A stretch of 64,000 nt of DNA from an uncultured Spirochaetales bacterium (lineage in GTDB: Bacteria; Spirochaetota; Spirochaetia; Sphaerochaetales; Sphaerochaetaceae). Of the stretch, positions 43,695 to 52,879 are shown piece after piece; the stretch's first letter is position 1, and every line of letters starts with the position of its first letter. Location of the stretch: positions 1 through 64,000 of the forward strand of contig CALXKL010000005.1 in assembly GCA_944388965.1 (NCBI GenBank). The letters are read 5' to 3'. The notes beneath the pieces were generated by a model. It was not told the origin of the DNA, did no database searches, and saw nothing but the letters and a program-made list of their open reading frames with translations. A program made the translations under genes and the position numbers.

Positions 43695-44638
43695 GAGACA
43701 CCAGCACATTCGAGAACTACAAGGATGCGGTCGTCGCTGCGATGATCGATCTGGGCAGGGAGCATGACGATGTCGTCGTCATGGATGCCGACCTTTCCTC
43801 CTGTATCGGTTCTACTGCCTTTCAGAAGGAGTTCCCCGAGCGCTTCTACAACGTAGGCATAGCGGAGGCGAACATGGCTGCAGTGGCAGGAGGACTGTCC
43901 TCCGTCGGACTGACACCCATCATCCACAGCTTCGGCTGCTTCGCCTCCAGGAGGATGTACGACCAGCTGTTCATCAGCGTCGGCTATGCCCACAGGACCG
44001 TCCATGTGATTGGCTCGGATCCCGGAATCACGGCACAGTACAACGGCGGAACGCACATGCCCTTCGAGGATATCGCTCTTATGCGTCAGATTCCCGGCAT
44101 GATCATCTACGAGCCATCCGATGCAAGGAGCCTGTACAGTCTGATGATCCAGGCATACGAGAGCGGCAAGTCATCCTATCTGCGCACTCCGAGAAAGGGT
44201 GTCATCCATCGCTATGGGGAAGATGTCGAGATCAGGCTTGGAAAGGCGATCACGGCACGTCAGGGTGATGATGTGACGATCGTTGCGACCGGCGCATACC
44301 TCGTAGACCAGGCGCTCAAGGCAGCTGAATCGCTTGCTGGAAAGGGTGTCGGTGCACGTGTGATCGATCTGCACACGATCCGCCCGCTTGATGAGGAGAC
44401 GATTCTCAAGGCCGCCAAGGAGACGGGAAGGATGCTTATCTGCGAGAACGGCCGATACGCCGGTGGCACGGGCGAGATGATTTCCGCTGTGCTTCTCAAG
44501 GCCGGTGTGCCCTGCAAGGTCGATTTCGTCAATGTCGGCGAAAGGTTCGGTGAGGTCGGCTCGCTCGACTATCTTGCAACGACGTTCGGCTTCAAGGCCG
44601 AGAACATCGAGGCCAAGGCTCTTGCTCTGGTGAAGTGA
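43691..44638 (+). CDS. transketolase, C-terminal subunit
   Basis: A 315-residue half with the catalytic Glu region FYNVGIAEANMAAVAGGLS and the C-terminal domain IVATGAYLVDQALKAAESL. With the N-terminal subunit it moves two-carbon units between sugar phosphates, linking the operon to the pentose-phosphate pathway. Last gene of the operon; a hairpin follows. Confidence 0.9.
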   Translation: MRDTSTFENYKDAVVAAMIDLGREHDDVVVMDADLSSCIGSTAFQKEFPERFYNVGIAEANMAAVAGGLSSVGLTPIIHSFGCFASRRMYDQLFISVGYAHRTVHVIGSDPGITAQYNGGTHMPFEDIALMRQIPGMIIYEPSDARSLYSLMIQAYESGKSSYLRTPRKGVIHRYGEDVEIRLGKAITARQGDDVTIVATGAYLVDQALKAAESLAGKGVGARVIDLHTIRPLDEETILKAAKETGRMLICENGRYAGGTGEMISAVLLKAGVPCKVDFVNVGERFGEVGSLDYLATTFGFKAENIEAKALALVK

Positions 44639-44657
44639 GTCTTCAAATCATATGTTT

Positions 44658-44692
44658 CGAGGCCATCTGTCCGGATATGGCAGGTGGCCTCG
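44658..44692 (+). terminator. hairpin at the end of the catabolic operon
   Basis: CGAGGCCATCTG (44658-44669) pairs with CAGGTGGCCTCG (44681-44692), one wobble; weak T tail. Confidence 0.6.
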
Positions 44693-44786
44693 GTTGTGAT
44701 TGGACATGCTGCGACAGAATCCGGATTGATACTTCCAAAGGATCACTCTTTGACAGATGCCATCTCAAATTCTGTTCAGTAGAATG

Positions 44787-45128
44787 TCATTCATTCTCTT
44801 CAGGATCTTTGATTATAATCCATTTCCCTTTCCTGACCGGTCCTTCATGCATCAGGTATCCGTTATCCTTTAACCATGTTGTGTCGCGTATGTTTGTGCG
44901 TCTGGAAACTCCAAGAGATACGGCAATTTCTGACAATGATACATTTTGATTTAAGAGCATCATAATTTCATTCAGTCTGAGGTTATTCTTATTTTTCTTG
45001 TCTTTGGTGACATCTTTGGTGTCTGCCCCGCCGTCATCTAGGTGTTTTGGTCTATGTCTCAGGGCCAGTTCAATTTTCTCTGCTCTAAAAGTCATTTCTC
45101 TATTTGCTGTAAATTTCGAAAATCTCAA
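44787..45128 (-). CDS. winged-helix protein, probably a truncated remnant
   Basis: A 113-residue frame in AT-rich DNA. The start is TTG 45128 or ATG 45095, neither with a good ribosome site. The C-terminal half LNEIMMLLNQNVSLSEIAVS then WLKDNGYLMHEGPVRKGKW is a winged-helix DNA-binding domain; residues 25-50 are Lys/Asp-rich linker. The open frame runs on to 45155 without a start, as for a gene whose beginning has been lost. Family not recognised. Lower GC than the flanks suggests acquired DNA. Confidence 0.4.
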   Translation of the reverse strand: MRFSKFTANREMTFRAEKIELALRHRPKHLDDGGADTKDVTKDKKNKNNLRLNEIMMLLNQNVSLSEIAVSLGVSRRTNIRDTTWLKDNGYLMHEGPVRKGKWIIIKDPEENE

Positions 45129-45170
45129 TGCATTGTTGATTAGTACATATTTTTAGTGTACATAATTGAT

Positions 45171-45436
45171 GTGAAATACAAGGTTGCACTGACAAAAGCT
45201 CTTCAAAGAATGCACAGAAATTTGGGCATAAGGAAAAGCTTGTACTTGCTCGGCTTCTGATGGATATAGAAGAAAGCGGGCCCATGCAACCGAGGTATTC
45301 GAATTTCAGCAAGTTAGGGAAGGAGAGATACCACTGCCATCTGAGCTATCACCATGAGGCATGCTGGTACAACGAGAACGGTACTTACAAGGTGGAGGTG
45401 TATTATGTTGGTAGTCGTGAATCAGCCCCATATTAA
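45171..45436 (+). pseudogene. HigB/RelE-type toxin, frameshifted
   Basis: Two frames together make one recognisable toxin. The first, from GTG 45171, reads VKYKVALTKALQRMHRNLG. The second continues LVLARLLMDIEESGPMQPRY and YSNFSKLGKERYHCHLSYHH, ending VYYVGSRESAPY at TAA 45434-45436, the typical end of the family (xVGTHEKAPY). The join needs a -1 shift near 45218-45232. As written neither frame is complete, so the toxin should be inactive unless the ribosome slips at A AAT TTG (45218-45224). Confidence 0.65.
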
Positions 45437-45767
45437 CAATTTCACAATCCAGGGTACTATCTCTGACAAGGATCTTCAGTTTTTCAAGAAACACTTTGGT
45501 GAGAGTCTTGTTATCGAAGATGATGAGGATCTTGTCGGTTTTCGCGATACCGATTGGTTCAAGGAAATCGAAGGGGAGATTACTCCTGCATCCAATCTTG
45601 CATTCTACCGCAAGCTCTCGAAGATGACACAGACTGAGCTTGGTCAGATGCTCGGTGTCAGCAAGCAGGTGATTTCAGATATGGAGCATGAACGCCGAGC
45701 GATCAGCAGGAAGACTGCGAAGGAACTTTCTAGAATCTTTAGTGTCAGCGTGGATCGCTTCATCTGA
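45405..45767 (+). CDS. HigA/Xre-family antitoxin
   Basis: A 120-residue antitoxin. GGTGGAGGTGTATT precedes ATG 45405, which lies inside the toxin 3' end (32-base overlap), the usual toxin-first order of this group. The C-terminal MTQTELGQMLGVSKQVISDM is a helix-turn-helix for autoregulation; the N-terminal 60 residues would clamp the toxin. It is intact while the toxin is frameshifted. Confidence 0.8.
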   Translation: MLVVVNQPHINNFTIQGTISDKDLQFFKKHFGESLVIEDDEDLVGFRDTDWFKEIEGEITPASNLAFYRKLSKMTQTELGQMLGVSKQVISDMEHERRAISRKTAKELSRIFSVSVDRFI

Positions 45768-45863
45768 AATTCGCCTTTTCCTGATTTCCAGCATCCCCGG
45801 ATGGGTTCCAGATTCTTTTCATAAAAAGCAGCGTGCCTGTTCAAGTATTCTGGATGGTGCCGT

Positions 45864-47195
45864 TCATCCGAAGTAGTGTATGAAGTCCAGTGAATACAGT
45901 CCCACCAGTATGATCACTGTGCATACGATACCTGCAATCTGGAAGACTACATAGCTTCGGGGACTCAGCTCCTTTCTGGTGATCATCTGCCAGATGTTTA
46001 TTACCATCTGTCCGCCATCGAATGTCGGAATCGGCAGAAGGTTCGCGACACATAGCGAGATCGAGACCATCGACAGCAGATAGAGAAATGCACGTATGCC
46101 GGAAGTCGCATCGCTCTTGAAGCCCAGTGTCGTAATATTGCCGATTGTCTGTGCGGCTCTTGTCGGACCGGTTATCTCGTTCCTGACCTGTTCGCTGTCC
46201 AGGTGTATGAAGGACCCCAGTGAGCTGAACGTATCCACGACTGTCTCCACCGCCTTTGAGAACCCTGAAGCAATGGAGGAGAAGAACCCGAGGTTTTCCA
46301 GCGGAACGAGCTCGCTTTGCCAAGCAAATGGGAAGCTCGTGGTTGCGGGAAGAAACACATCGGTCATGGCATCGTTTCGCAGAATCCCGATCTCCATGTC
46401 CTTACCGCTTTCCATATACAGGTCATATGTGTTCTCGACAGCCTTTCCGTTGACGGAGACGATTCTGTCTCCCGTCTTGAACAGCCCGGTGCCTTCGACC
46501 CTGCCAATCACCGGTTCCTGCCAGAGTGCGATGCCATAGCGGTACGTCCCATCCATCAGTACACCGTGTGCTGTTACATCGAGCTGGATTCCATCCCTCA
46601 GAACCGTCATCGGAAGCTCAGGCATATCCGCTTCCGATATGATCCGTTCAGCCTCCTGCCACCATTCGACATCCTGCCCATCGATCGAGAGGATGGTGTC
46701 GCCGCTTTCGATTCCGTCCTGCGTTATAGAGCTGCCAAAGAGGGAAGGGTAGTCCGATATCACCACGATTTTCGCCTTGTCCACGGCCTGCCATGTAGGT
46801 ATCAGGGCGATGATGAGGAAGAGCAGGACGGACAGTATGAAGTTCATCAGCGGGCCTGAGATGAAGATCAGTAGTCGAACGAGAGGCGTGGTCGTGAAAT
46901 AGGATCCGTATTCACCCTTGTCAAAGCTCTTCACATCATCTCTGAGTGCCTTGACGAGGTCTATGGAGCCGTTCATCCTGCAATAGCCTCCGAACGGGAT
47001 GAGGGAGAAGCGGTATTCCGTCTCGCGTCCATGTATCGAGAACAGCCTGGGGCCCATTCCGACACCGAAGGTCTCGACGCGCACACCGAGCAGACGTGCA
47101 GCGATGAAGTGGCCTGCCTCATGGATGAGCACGACGATTCCGATTCCTATGAAACCGATGATGAACTGTAGAAGCCTCAAAGCGATCTGAGACAT
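45864..47195 (-). CDS. rseP: RIP metalloprotease, site-2 protease RseP
   Basis: A 443-residue membrane protease. HEAGHFIAARLLGV near residue 25 is the zinc motif HExxH; FVLNLLPIPTFDGGQMVIN supplies the second Asp (NLLPIPTFDGG). One PDZ domain lies between (PVIGRVEGTGLFKTGDRI). It cuts transmembrane substrates such as anti-sigma factors. ATG 47195 overlaps the end of dxr by 19 bases. Confidence 0.9.
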   Translation of the reverse strand: MSQIALRLLQFIIGFIGIGIVVLIHEAGHFIAARLLGVRVETFGVGMGPRLFSIHGRETEYRFSLIPFGGYCRMNGSIDLVKALRDDVKSFDKGEYGSYFTTTPLVRLLIFISGPLMNFILSVLLFLIIALIPTWQAVDKAKIVVISDYPSLFGSSITQDGIESGDTILSIDGQDVEWWQEAERIISEADMPELPMTVLRDGIQLDVTAHGVLMDGTYRYGIALWQEPVIGRVEGTGLFKTGDRIVSVNGKAVENTYDLYMESGKDMEIGILRNDAMTDVFLPATTSFPFAWQSELVPLENLGFFSSIASGFSKAVETVVDTFSSLGSFIHLDSEQVRNEITGPTRAAQTIGNITTLGFKSDATSGIRAFLYLLSMVSISLCVANLLPIPTFDGGQMVINIWQMITRKELSPRSYVVFQIAGIVCTVIILVGLYSLDFIHYFG

Positions 47196-48259
47196 CTCGA
47201 TGCAACCTCTCTTGCCTTCGAGTCGATGTCGACGATCTCCTGGTAGCTGCATGCCGTATGCGACCAGTCTTCGTCCAGAGTCCTTTCGACCACTGTCGCG
47301 ATGTCGGTGTATCTGATGGATCCATCAACGAATGCGGCGACAGCGACCTCGTCAGCGGCATTGAAGGCGATGGGGTAGCCGGCCTTCTTCTCAAGAACAG
47401 TGTAGGCCAGAGCAAGCAGAGGGAAGCGGGATGCCGACCAGCTGTGGAATGTCAGCGTAAGGTCGTTGAACGACAGTGGCCTCACCACATCATGGAGTGC
47501 ACCTCTTTCATCATTCACCGCCGCGACGATCGGCAAGGTCATGTCTGGGGGTGAGAGCTGTGCATACACGGCCCCGTTGTCAAGACGTATCATCGAATGG
47601 ACAATGGACTGCCTGTGTATGGTCACTTCGATGCATCTTGCATCGATGCCGAAGAGGAACCCGGCCTCAATGACCTCGAGCCCCTTGTTTGCAAGCGTGC
47701 TCGAGTCTATCGATATCTTTCTGCCCATCTTCCATGTAGGATGGGCTGCAGCCTCGACGGGCGTCACGTTCTCAAGATCCTGTCTGTCGAGGAAAGGACC
47801 GCCGGATGCGGTGATGACCAGGGATGATACCTCCCCCCTATGGCCTTTGAGGAGGTTGTATATCGCGCTGTGCTCGCTGTCGACCGGTATGATCCTGCGC
47901 TTCAGGCGGGCGGCTTCGTCTAGCAGGAACTGTCCGCCCATGACGATGGACTCCTTGTTGGCAAGAGCCAGATCAAGTCCTGCATCCAGACATGCCAGAG
48001 ATGCGGCAAGTCCAGCAGAGCCTGCGATTCCGTTGAGCGCGATGTCTCCACCGCAGTTCTTGATGAAGGATGCTAGAGCCTCATGTGAATCATTGATCAG
48101 ATACGGGCAGCCGAATTCCCTGGAAAGCGATTCAAGCCTTTCGTTGCTATGCCTTGCGACTAGTCCCGTGACCTCGGCTTCGAGCCTACCCGACCTGATC
48201 GCATCAAGGCAGGTCGTACCGATGGAGCCTGTTGCGCCGAGGATGAGGACCCTTCTCAT
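47177..48259 (-). CDS. dxr: 1-deoxy-D-xylulose 5-phosphate reductoisomerase
   Basis: A 360-residue enzyme of the MEP isoprenoid pathway. NADPH site ILGATGSIGTTCLD at the start, then LANKESIVMGG, PVDSEHSAIYN and the metal-binding TASGGPFL, followed by MGRKISIDSSTLANKGLEV. The start overlaps nothing; cdsA ends 3 bases upstream. Supplies isoprenoid units for UppS two genes earlier in the same operon. Confidence 0.95.
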   Translation of the reverse strand: MRRVLILGATGSIGTTCLDAIRSGRLEAEVTGLVARHSNERLESLSREFGCPYLINDSHEALASFIKNCGGDIALNGIAGSAGLAASLACLDAGLDLALANKESIVMGGQFLLDEAARLKRRIIPVDSEHSAIYNLLKGHRGEVSSLVITASGGPFLDRQDLENVTPVEAAAHPTWKMGRKISIDSSTLANKGLEVIEAGFLFGIDARCIEVTIHRQSIVHSMIRLDNGAVYAQLSPPDMTLPIVAAVNDERGALHDVVRPLSFNDLTLTFHSWSASRFPLLALAYTVLEKKAGYPIAFNAADEVAVAAFVDGSIRYTDIATVVERTLDEDWSHTACSYQEIVDIDSKAREVASRCLRSL

Positions 48260-48262
48260 ATC

Positions 48263-49117
48263 TCAGATGGTCACCTGGAACAAATGGAGAAGGGCGATGT
48301 AGATCGGAGCCGCTATGATGAGCGAGTCGATCGAATCGAGGATGCCTCCACGGCCAGGCACGACCGTTCCACTGTCCTTGAGGTCGCTGGAACGCTTGAA
48401 TGCGGACTCGATCAGGTCGCCGCAGATTCCGGCGATAGCCGTGAACAGGCCGACGATGAGTCCCTCCCACCATGTGAGAGTGTACTTGTCGATGAATGCG
48501 GCAAGAAGCGCGAAGATCAGTGCTGGAATAAGCGCACCTGCGATGAAGCCTGCAAGGCTCTTGTTCGGAGAGACCTTCACGATCCCCCTGTTGCTCTTTC
48601 CGAGCCAGCGTCCGAAGAAATATGCGAACGTGTCGCAGGAGAACACCAGAAGGAAGAACGTCAGCAGCCACATCCAGGCATTCTGCAGGAAGCACATGCG
48701 GATGAAGAAAATGGCGAAGAGGTTGGGGTAGAGCAGCTGGATGACCGCGTAGGATATCCTGTCTCTGGTACCTCTGTATGAATCATGATGACCTGTCAGC
48801 GTCTCCATGAAGAAAATGAGCGAAAGCAGGGCTATGAGCGTGTAGAGTATGATCGAGCTGTAGCCGTATCCGCTCAGACAGTATTCGACGTAGGCGGCGA
48901 CAGGAAGCAGGGCACCGACCCATGAGGGCAGCGGAAGCCTCATCTCATCCTTGTCGTGGAGGAGTATGCAGTGCATCTCATGCGAACCGATGATGGCCGC
49001 GATGAGCACGACGATGGAGAATACGATGTAATGGAACTGCGGAAGAAGCAGTATGACCAGCAGAAGTGCGGGCAATGCGACAAAGCCGGTCAGTATCCTT
49101 TGCCCATTCGATGTCAC
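48263..49117 (-). CDS. cdsA: phosphatidate cytidylyltransferase
   Basis: A 284-residue integral membrane enzyme making CDP-diacylglycerol. About eight membrane segments; the family end SDLKDSGTVVPGRGGILDSI with D at the metal site (DSIDSLI). GTG 49117 overlaps the uppS stop (TAGTG) and has GGAGG 9 bases upstream; earlier starts lie inside uppS. Confidence 0.92.
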   Translation of the reverse strand: MTSNGQRILTGFVALPALLLVILLLPQFHYIVFSIVVLIAAIIGSHEMHCILLHDKDEMRLPLPSWVGALLPVAAYVEYCLSGYGYSSIILYTLIALLSLIFFMETLTGHHDSYRGTRDRISYAVIQLLYPNLFAIFFIRMCFLQNAWMWLLTFFLLVFSCDTFAYFFGRWLGKSNRGIVKVSPNKSLAGFIAGALIPALIFALLAAFIDKYTLTWWEGLIVGLFTAIAGICGDLIESAFKRSSDLKDSGTVVPGRGGILDSIDSLIIAAPIYIALLHLFQVTI

Positions 49118-49803
49118 TATGCTAGTCCTCCAAATCTTCTGACTCGTGTGTTGTATTCGTCGATGACGGTCCTGACATCGTCTTCGCACCAGTCAGGCCA
49201 TAGTTTATCATAAAACATGAATTCGGCATAGGCGCTGTCGAAAAGAAGGAAGTTGGACAGCCTCCTTTCGCCTGCAGAGCGTGCGATGACGTCGCATGGC
49301 GGAACCTCGGGGTTGTCGAAATGGGCCCTGATGACCTCCGGAGTGAACTTCGTGATGCCCTGTGCGACGGCTCTCTCCACCGCCTGGCATATCTCGCTCT
49401 GCCCACCGTAGTTGATTGCAAGCTGCGCCGTGATGGCGGTGTTGTCCTCTGTTGCCTCGATGGCAGCCATGAGGGCCGCTCTCGCCTCGGGAGGAAGCAC
49501 GGACATGTCGCCAAGTGCAAGAAGCCTGATGCCATGTTCATTGAAGAACGGCATCTCTCCCATGAGCTTCTCGCTGAAAAGTCCCATGAGGTAGTCGACT
49601 TCGTCCTTGGGCCGCTTCCAGTTCTCGGTCGAGAAGCAGTAGAGGGTAATGTAACCGACACCTTCCTCTATGCAGCCCAGCGCGACCTTCTTGAGCGCCT
49701 TCAGCCCTGCAAGGTGTCCTGCGGTACGTGGAAGAAGACGCTTCTTCGCCCATCGCCCGTTGCCGTCCATGATGAAACCGATGTGTACGGGAACCTCTCT
49801 CAT
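49117..49803 (-). CDS. uppS: undecaprenyl diphosphate synthase
   Basis: A 228-residue cis-prenyltransferase. HIGFIMDGNGRWAKKRLLPR contains the substrate Asp (MDGNGRW); FSTENWKRP and ERRLSNFLLFDSAYAEFMF are family motifs. It makes the lipid carrier for peptidoglycan. ATG 49803 follows GAAGGGG; GTG 49806 is possible. Next genes cdsA and dxr are coupled to it. Confidence 0.93.
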   Translation of the reverse strand: MREVPVHIGFIMDGNGRWAKKRLLPRTAGHLAGLKALKKVALGCIEEGVGYITLYCFSTENWKRPKDEVDYLMGLFSEKLMGEMPFFNEHGIRLLALGDMSVLPPEARAALMAAIEATEDNTAITAQLAINYGGQSEICQAVERAVAQGITKFTPEVIRAHFDNPEVPPCDVIARSAGERRLSNFLLFDSAYAEFMFYDKLWPDWCEDDVRTVIDEYNTRVRRFGGLA

Positions 49804-49856
49804 CACCCCTTCCCATAGAGAGCCAGGCAGGGTGGATCCCCTGCCTGGACGTCTCG

Positions 49857-50411
49857 TCAGATCTCCATGATCTCCTTTTCCTTGGTCTCGGCGACCTTGG
49901 CGATCCTCTCGATGGCCTTGTCGGTCATCTTCTGGATCCTGGTCTCTCCGTCCTTCTGCTCGTCCTCGCTGATCTGTCCACCCTTCTGGAGCTTCTTCAG
50001 CTCCTCCATGGCGTCGCGGCGGACGTTGCGGACGGCGACACGAGCGTTCTCTGCAAGAGCCTTCGCGCTCTTGGCAAGCTCCTTCCTCCTGTCCTCCGTG
50101 AGGGGAGGGAAGTTCACACGGATCAGCTTGCCGTCGTTGTTCGGGTTCAGCCCGAGCTCGCTCTTCTGGATGGCCTTCTCGATCGCCGGAAGCACCGTCT
50201 TGTCCCAGGGCTGGATCACTATGAGCCTGGCCTCGGGGCTGGAGATCGATGCGACCTGGTTGAGAGGCGTCTCCGCACCGTAGTAGTCGACCTTGATCTT
50301 GTCGAAGAGGGCGGCAGATGCCCTGCCGGTCCTCATCGAGAGGTATTCGCCTTCAAGAGAGGCGATGCACTTGTCCATTCTGCTGCTGCAGGAATCCAAA
50401 ACAGTCTGCAT
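49857..50411 (-). CDS. frr: ribosome recycling factor
   Basis: A 184-residue recycling factor (MQTVLDSCSSRMDKCIASLE). LRTGRASAALFDKIKVDYYG and INFPPLTEDRRKELAK-like VNFPPLTEDRRKELAKSAKA are characteristic. Works with EF-G to split ribosomes. ATG 50411 has GAGGAGG 6 bases upstream. Confidence 0.95.
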   Translation of the reverse strand: MQTVLDSCSSRMDKCIASLEGEYLSMRTGRASAALFDKIKVDYYGAETPLNQVASISSPEARLIVIQPWDKTVLPAIEKAIQKSELGLNPNNDGKLIRVNFPPLTEDRRKELAKSAKALAENARVAVRNVRRDAMEELKKLQKGGQISEDEQKDGETRIQKMTDKAIERIAKVAETKEKEIMEI

Positions 50412-50422
50412 CACTGGCCTCC

Positions 50423-51265
50423 TCAGGCGTCAACGCCTGCCTGGTAGAACCTGTAGGATACGATCTCGAGCTTCCCACCTGCGGCCTTGGCGACCTCTGC
50501 CATCTTCTTCTCGACGGACATCGTGTCGTCCTTGACGAAGGGCTGATTGAGGAAGCAGACCTCGCTGTAGAGCTTGTTCAGCTTGCCGCGGACGATGCCT
50601 TCCTTGACCTTCTCGGGCTTGTCCATCGTGGCGACCTGTGCGCGGAAGATTGACAGCTGCTCCTCCTCGTACTCCTTCGTGACGGAAGCCGTATTGAGGA
50701 ACTGGGGCTTGAAGGCCGCGACATGCAGTGCGCAGTCGTGGGTGAACTCCTTGACGGCGTCGTTGGAGAAGATGGATGCATCGTCCGACTTGAAGACGAC
50801 GACGACCGCGACCGAACCCTCTCCGTGGATGTATGTTGCCGCATAGCCTCCCTCGGGAATGTCGACCAGGCTCATCCTCTTGAGCGTCATGTTCTCCTTG
50901 ATCGTGGCGATCAGCGCATCGACCATGCCCTTGAGCTCGTCGTTGGGCTCCGTGTATCCCTTCTCGAGGATCACGTCGCACATCTGGTCTCCGAGTGCCT
51001 TGAACTTGTCGTTGCTGGCGACGAAGTCCGTCTCGCAGCTGAGCTCGAGAAGGACCGCCTTGTTTCCGGCGACCTTGGTGAAGACACGGCCGTTCTCCGT
51101 TGCCCTGTCCTGTCTCTTGGCGACTGCTGCAAGGCCCATCTCCTTGAGGATCTTCTCGGCCTGCGCCATGTCTCCATCGGCCTCTGCAAGAGCCTTCTTG
51201 CAGTCCATCATGCCTGCTCCCGTGATGTCGCGGAGCTTCTTGACATCTGCTGCTGTGATAGCCAT
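50423..51265 (-). CDS. tsf: translation elongation factor Ts
   Basis: A 280-residue EF-Ts starting MAITAADVKKLRDITGAGMM (DCKKALAE) and with ELSCETDFVA. It recharges EF-Tu with GTP. ATG 51265 has AAGGAG before it. Follows rpsB by 10 bases and precedes frr. Confidence 0.95.
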   Translation of the reverse strand: MAITAADVKKLRDITGAGMMDCKKALAEADGDMAQAEKILKEMGLAAVAKRQDRATENGRVFTKVAGNKAVLLELSCETDFVASNDKFKALGDQMCDVILEKGYTEPNDELKGMVDALIATIKENMTLKRMSLVDIPEGGYAATYIHGEGSVAVVVVFKSDDASIFSNDAVKEFTHDCALHVAAFKPQFLNTASVTKEYEEEQLSIFRAQVATMDKPEKVKEGIVRGKLNKLYSEVCFLNQPFVKDDTMSVEKKMAEVAKAAGGKLEIVSYRFYQAGVDA

Positions 51266-51275
51266 GGTCTTCTCC

Positions 51276-52139
51276 TTATTTAGTGTACAGCTCTTCTTCC
51301 TCGGCATCCGCCGCGGGAGCGTCCTGGTCGGTTACGGTCGTCTCGTCACCCTTGTAGTTGGCGTAGTCGGCCTCGTCTATCTCCTCGTCCTTTGCAGGAG
51401 CGCTGGCGACCGTCGCATCGTCCTCGTCGTCGAGGGACTCGATGATCTGGATGCCGGCCTCGTTGTCAGCGTCGATGACGGCGTTGGCGAAGATCTCGAC
51501 GAAAAGGGAGATCGCCCTGATGGCGTCATCGTTGCCGGGGATCGGGTAGGTGATGTTGGTGGGGTCGCAGTTCGTGTCGACAACCGCGATCACGGGGATG
51601 CCGAGCCTCTTGGCCTCTGCGACGGCAAGGGCCTCCTTCTTGGTGTCGATGATGAAGAGGGCGCCGGGAAGCTCCTTCATGTCCTTGATTCCGCCGAGGT
51701 TCTTCTCGAGCTTGGCCTTCTCCTTGGTGTAGAGCGCGACTTCCTTCTTCGTGAGGGAGGCGAAGGTTCCGTCAGCCTCCATCTTCTCGATCTTCTTGAG
51801 CTTCGCGATGCTCTTCTTGATTGTCGTGAAATTGGTGAGCATTCCGCCGAGCCAGCGGTTGTTCACATAGGGCATTCCGCAGCGCTTGGCTTCGTTCTCG
51901 ATCGTCTGCTGCGCCTGCTTCTTGGTGCCGACGAACAGGATCTGTTTGCCGTTCTTGACCTGTGCCCTGACTGCCTCGTATGCCTCGACGATGCATGCAG
52001 AGGTCTTCTGCAGGTCGATGATGTGGATTCCGTTCCTCTCCGTGAAAATGAAACGGGCCATCTTCGGATTCCATCTCTTGGTCTGATGTCCGAAGTGTAC
52101 GCCTGACTCAAGCAGGCTCTTCATGGTTACTACTGCCAT
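51276..52139 (-). CDS. rpsB: 30S ribosomal protein uS2 with acidic tail
   Basis: A 287-residue uS2: [46 protein letters not shown] and [13 protein letters not shown]. The C-terminal 50 residues are acidic ([20 protein letters not shown]), more than in most uS2. ATG 52139 has AGGAGG 6 bases upstream. First gene of the operon. Confidence 0.95.
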   Translation of the reverse strand: MAVVTMKSLLESGVHFGHQTKRWNPKMARFIFTERNGIHIIDLQKTSACIVEAYEAVRAQVKNGKQILFVGTKKQAQQTIENEAKRCGMPYVNNRWLGGMLTNFTTIKKSIAKLKKIEKMEADGTFASLTKKEVALYTKEKAKLEKNLGGIKDMKELPGALFIIDTKKEALAVAEAKRLGIPVIAVVDTNCDPTNITYPIPGNDDAIRAISLFVEIFANAVIDADNEAGIQIIESLDDEDDATVASAPAKDEEIDEADYANYKGDETTVTDQDAPAADAEEEELYTK

Positions 52140-52160
52140 AGTAATCCTCCTGATTCTCGC

Positions 52161-52212
52161 CCTTGCCCGTGGCAAGAGCCCCTTACTCTACGTCTCAGCT
52201 GGCCAGGCCAGC
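52161..52212 (-). promoter_or_regulatory. hairpins in the rpsB leader
   Basis: On the minus strand GCTGGCC/GGCCAGC (52212-52198) and CTCTTGCC/GGCAAGGG (52178-52161) form two stems just before the rpsB ribosome site. A leader near uS2 genes is often the target of autogenous control; this has not been shown here. Confidence 0.4.
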
Positions 52213-52288
52213 CGGAAATTCTGGTTCGACGAACACAGTGGCTCCCATTCTTTCAGATTTGGAGGAATCTGGCAAGAGGGGTTCTGTT

Positions 52289-52858
52289 CTAAGCGATCGG
52301 AATGCGCAGCACGGTCCGCCTAGGGGAAATGACGATTTCATGCACAGGCCGTGCCGGACCTGAATCGTCCCTGTAGCCGAACGATGCGATATATGCGTAC
52401 AGCTCGTCGAATGACCTCCGCCTCGCCCGTCCTTCGCACATCATCTGGACGCACATGCCTTCGCTTATGGACTCCATACGCACCATTCCTGGATCGGCGA
52501 TCCTGCCGGAACATGCCCTGGACAGCGCCCACTCGACGTCATCCTGGCCGAAGAAGTCCGGCAGACGGTACAGTCTCTTCCACATCGCCCTGCGCCCCTC
52601 CTTCCAGGTCATGAGCTCTGCAGGTGGAAGGACGTAGTCGATGAAGCCGGCGCACTCCCGTCCAGCCTTCACGGCGTCACGCAGCGTCACGGCGACCTGG
52701 CGGAGGAGGGCGCATGAGGCGGCATACACGCCTTCCTGTGCGTCAGCGCGTCCTTCTCCCGAGACCGAGACGAAGCGCATCTGGGGCACGAATATCACAT
52801 GCGCTCTGGTGGAAGGGCTGTAGTACTCCTTCTGTTCCTTCTTGTAGTCGAATCCCAT
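52289..52858 (-). CDS. GyrI-like small-molecule-binding protein
   Basis: A 189-residue protein (MGFDYKKEQKEYYSPSTRAH). The pattern FDYKKExKEYY...VPQMRFVSVSGEG and GFIDYVLPPAELM is that of stand-alone GyrI-like domains, which bind small compounds; their role is mostly unknown. ATG 52858 follows TATCTT by 8 bases with TGC before it and no ribosome site, so it is probably leaderless. Confidence 0.7.
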   Translation of the reverse strand: MGFDYKKEQKEYYSPSTRAHVIFVPQMRFVSVSGEGRADAQEGVYAASCALLRQVAVTLRDAVKAGRECAGFIDYVLPPAELMTWKEGRRAMWKRLYRLPDFFGQDDVEWALSRACSGRIADPGMVRMESISEGMCVQMMCEGRARRRSFDELYAYIASFGYRDDSGPARPVHEIVISPRRTVLRIPIA

Positions 52859-52879
52859 GGTTTATGAAGATAGCACGAG

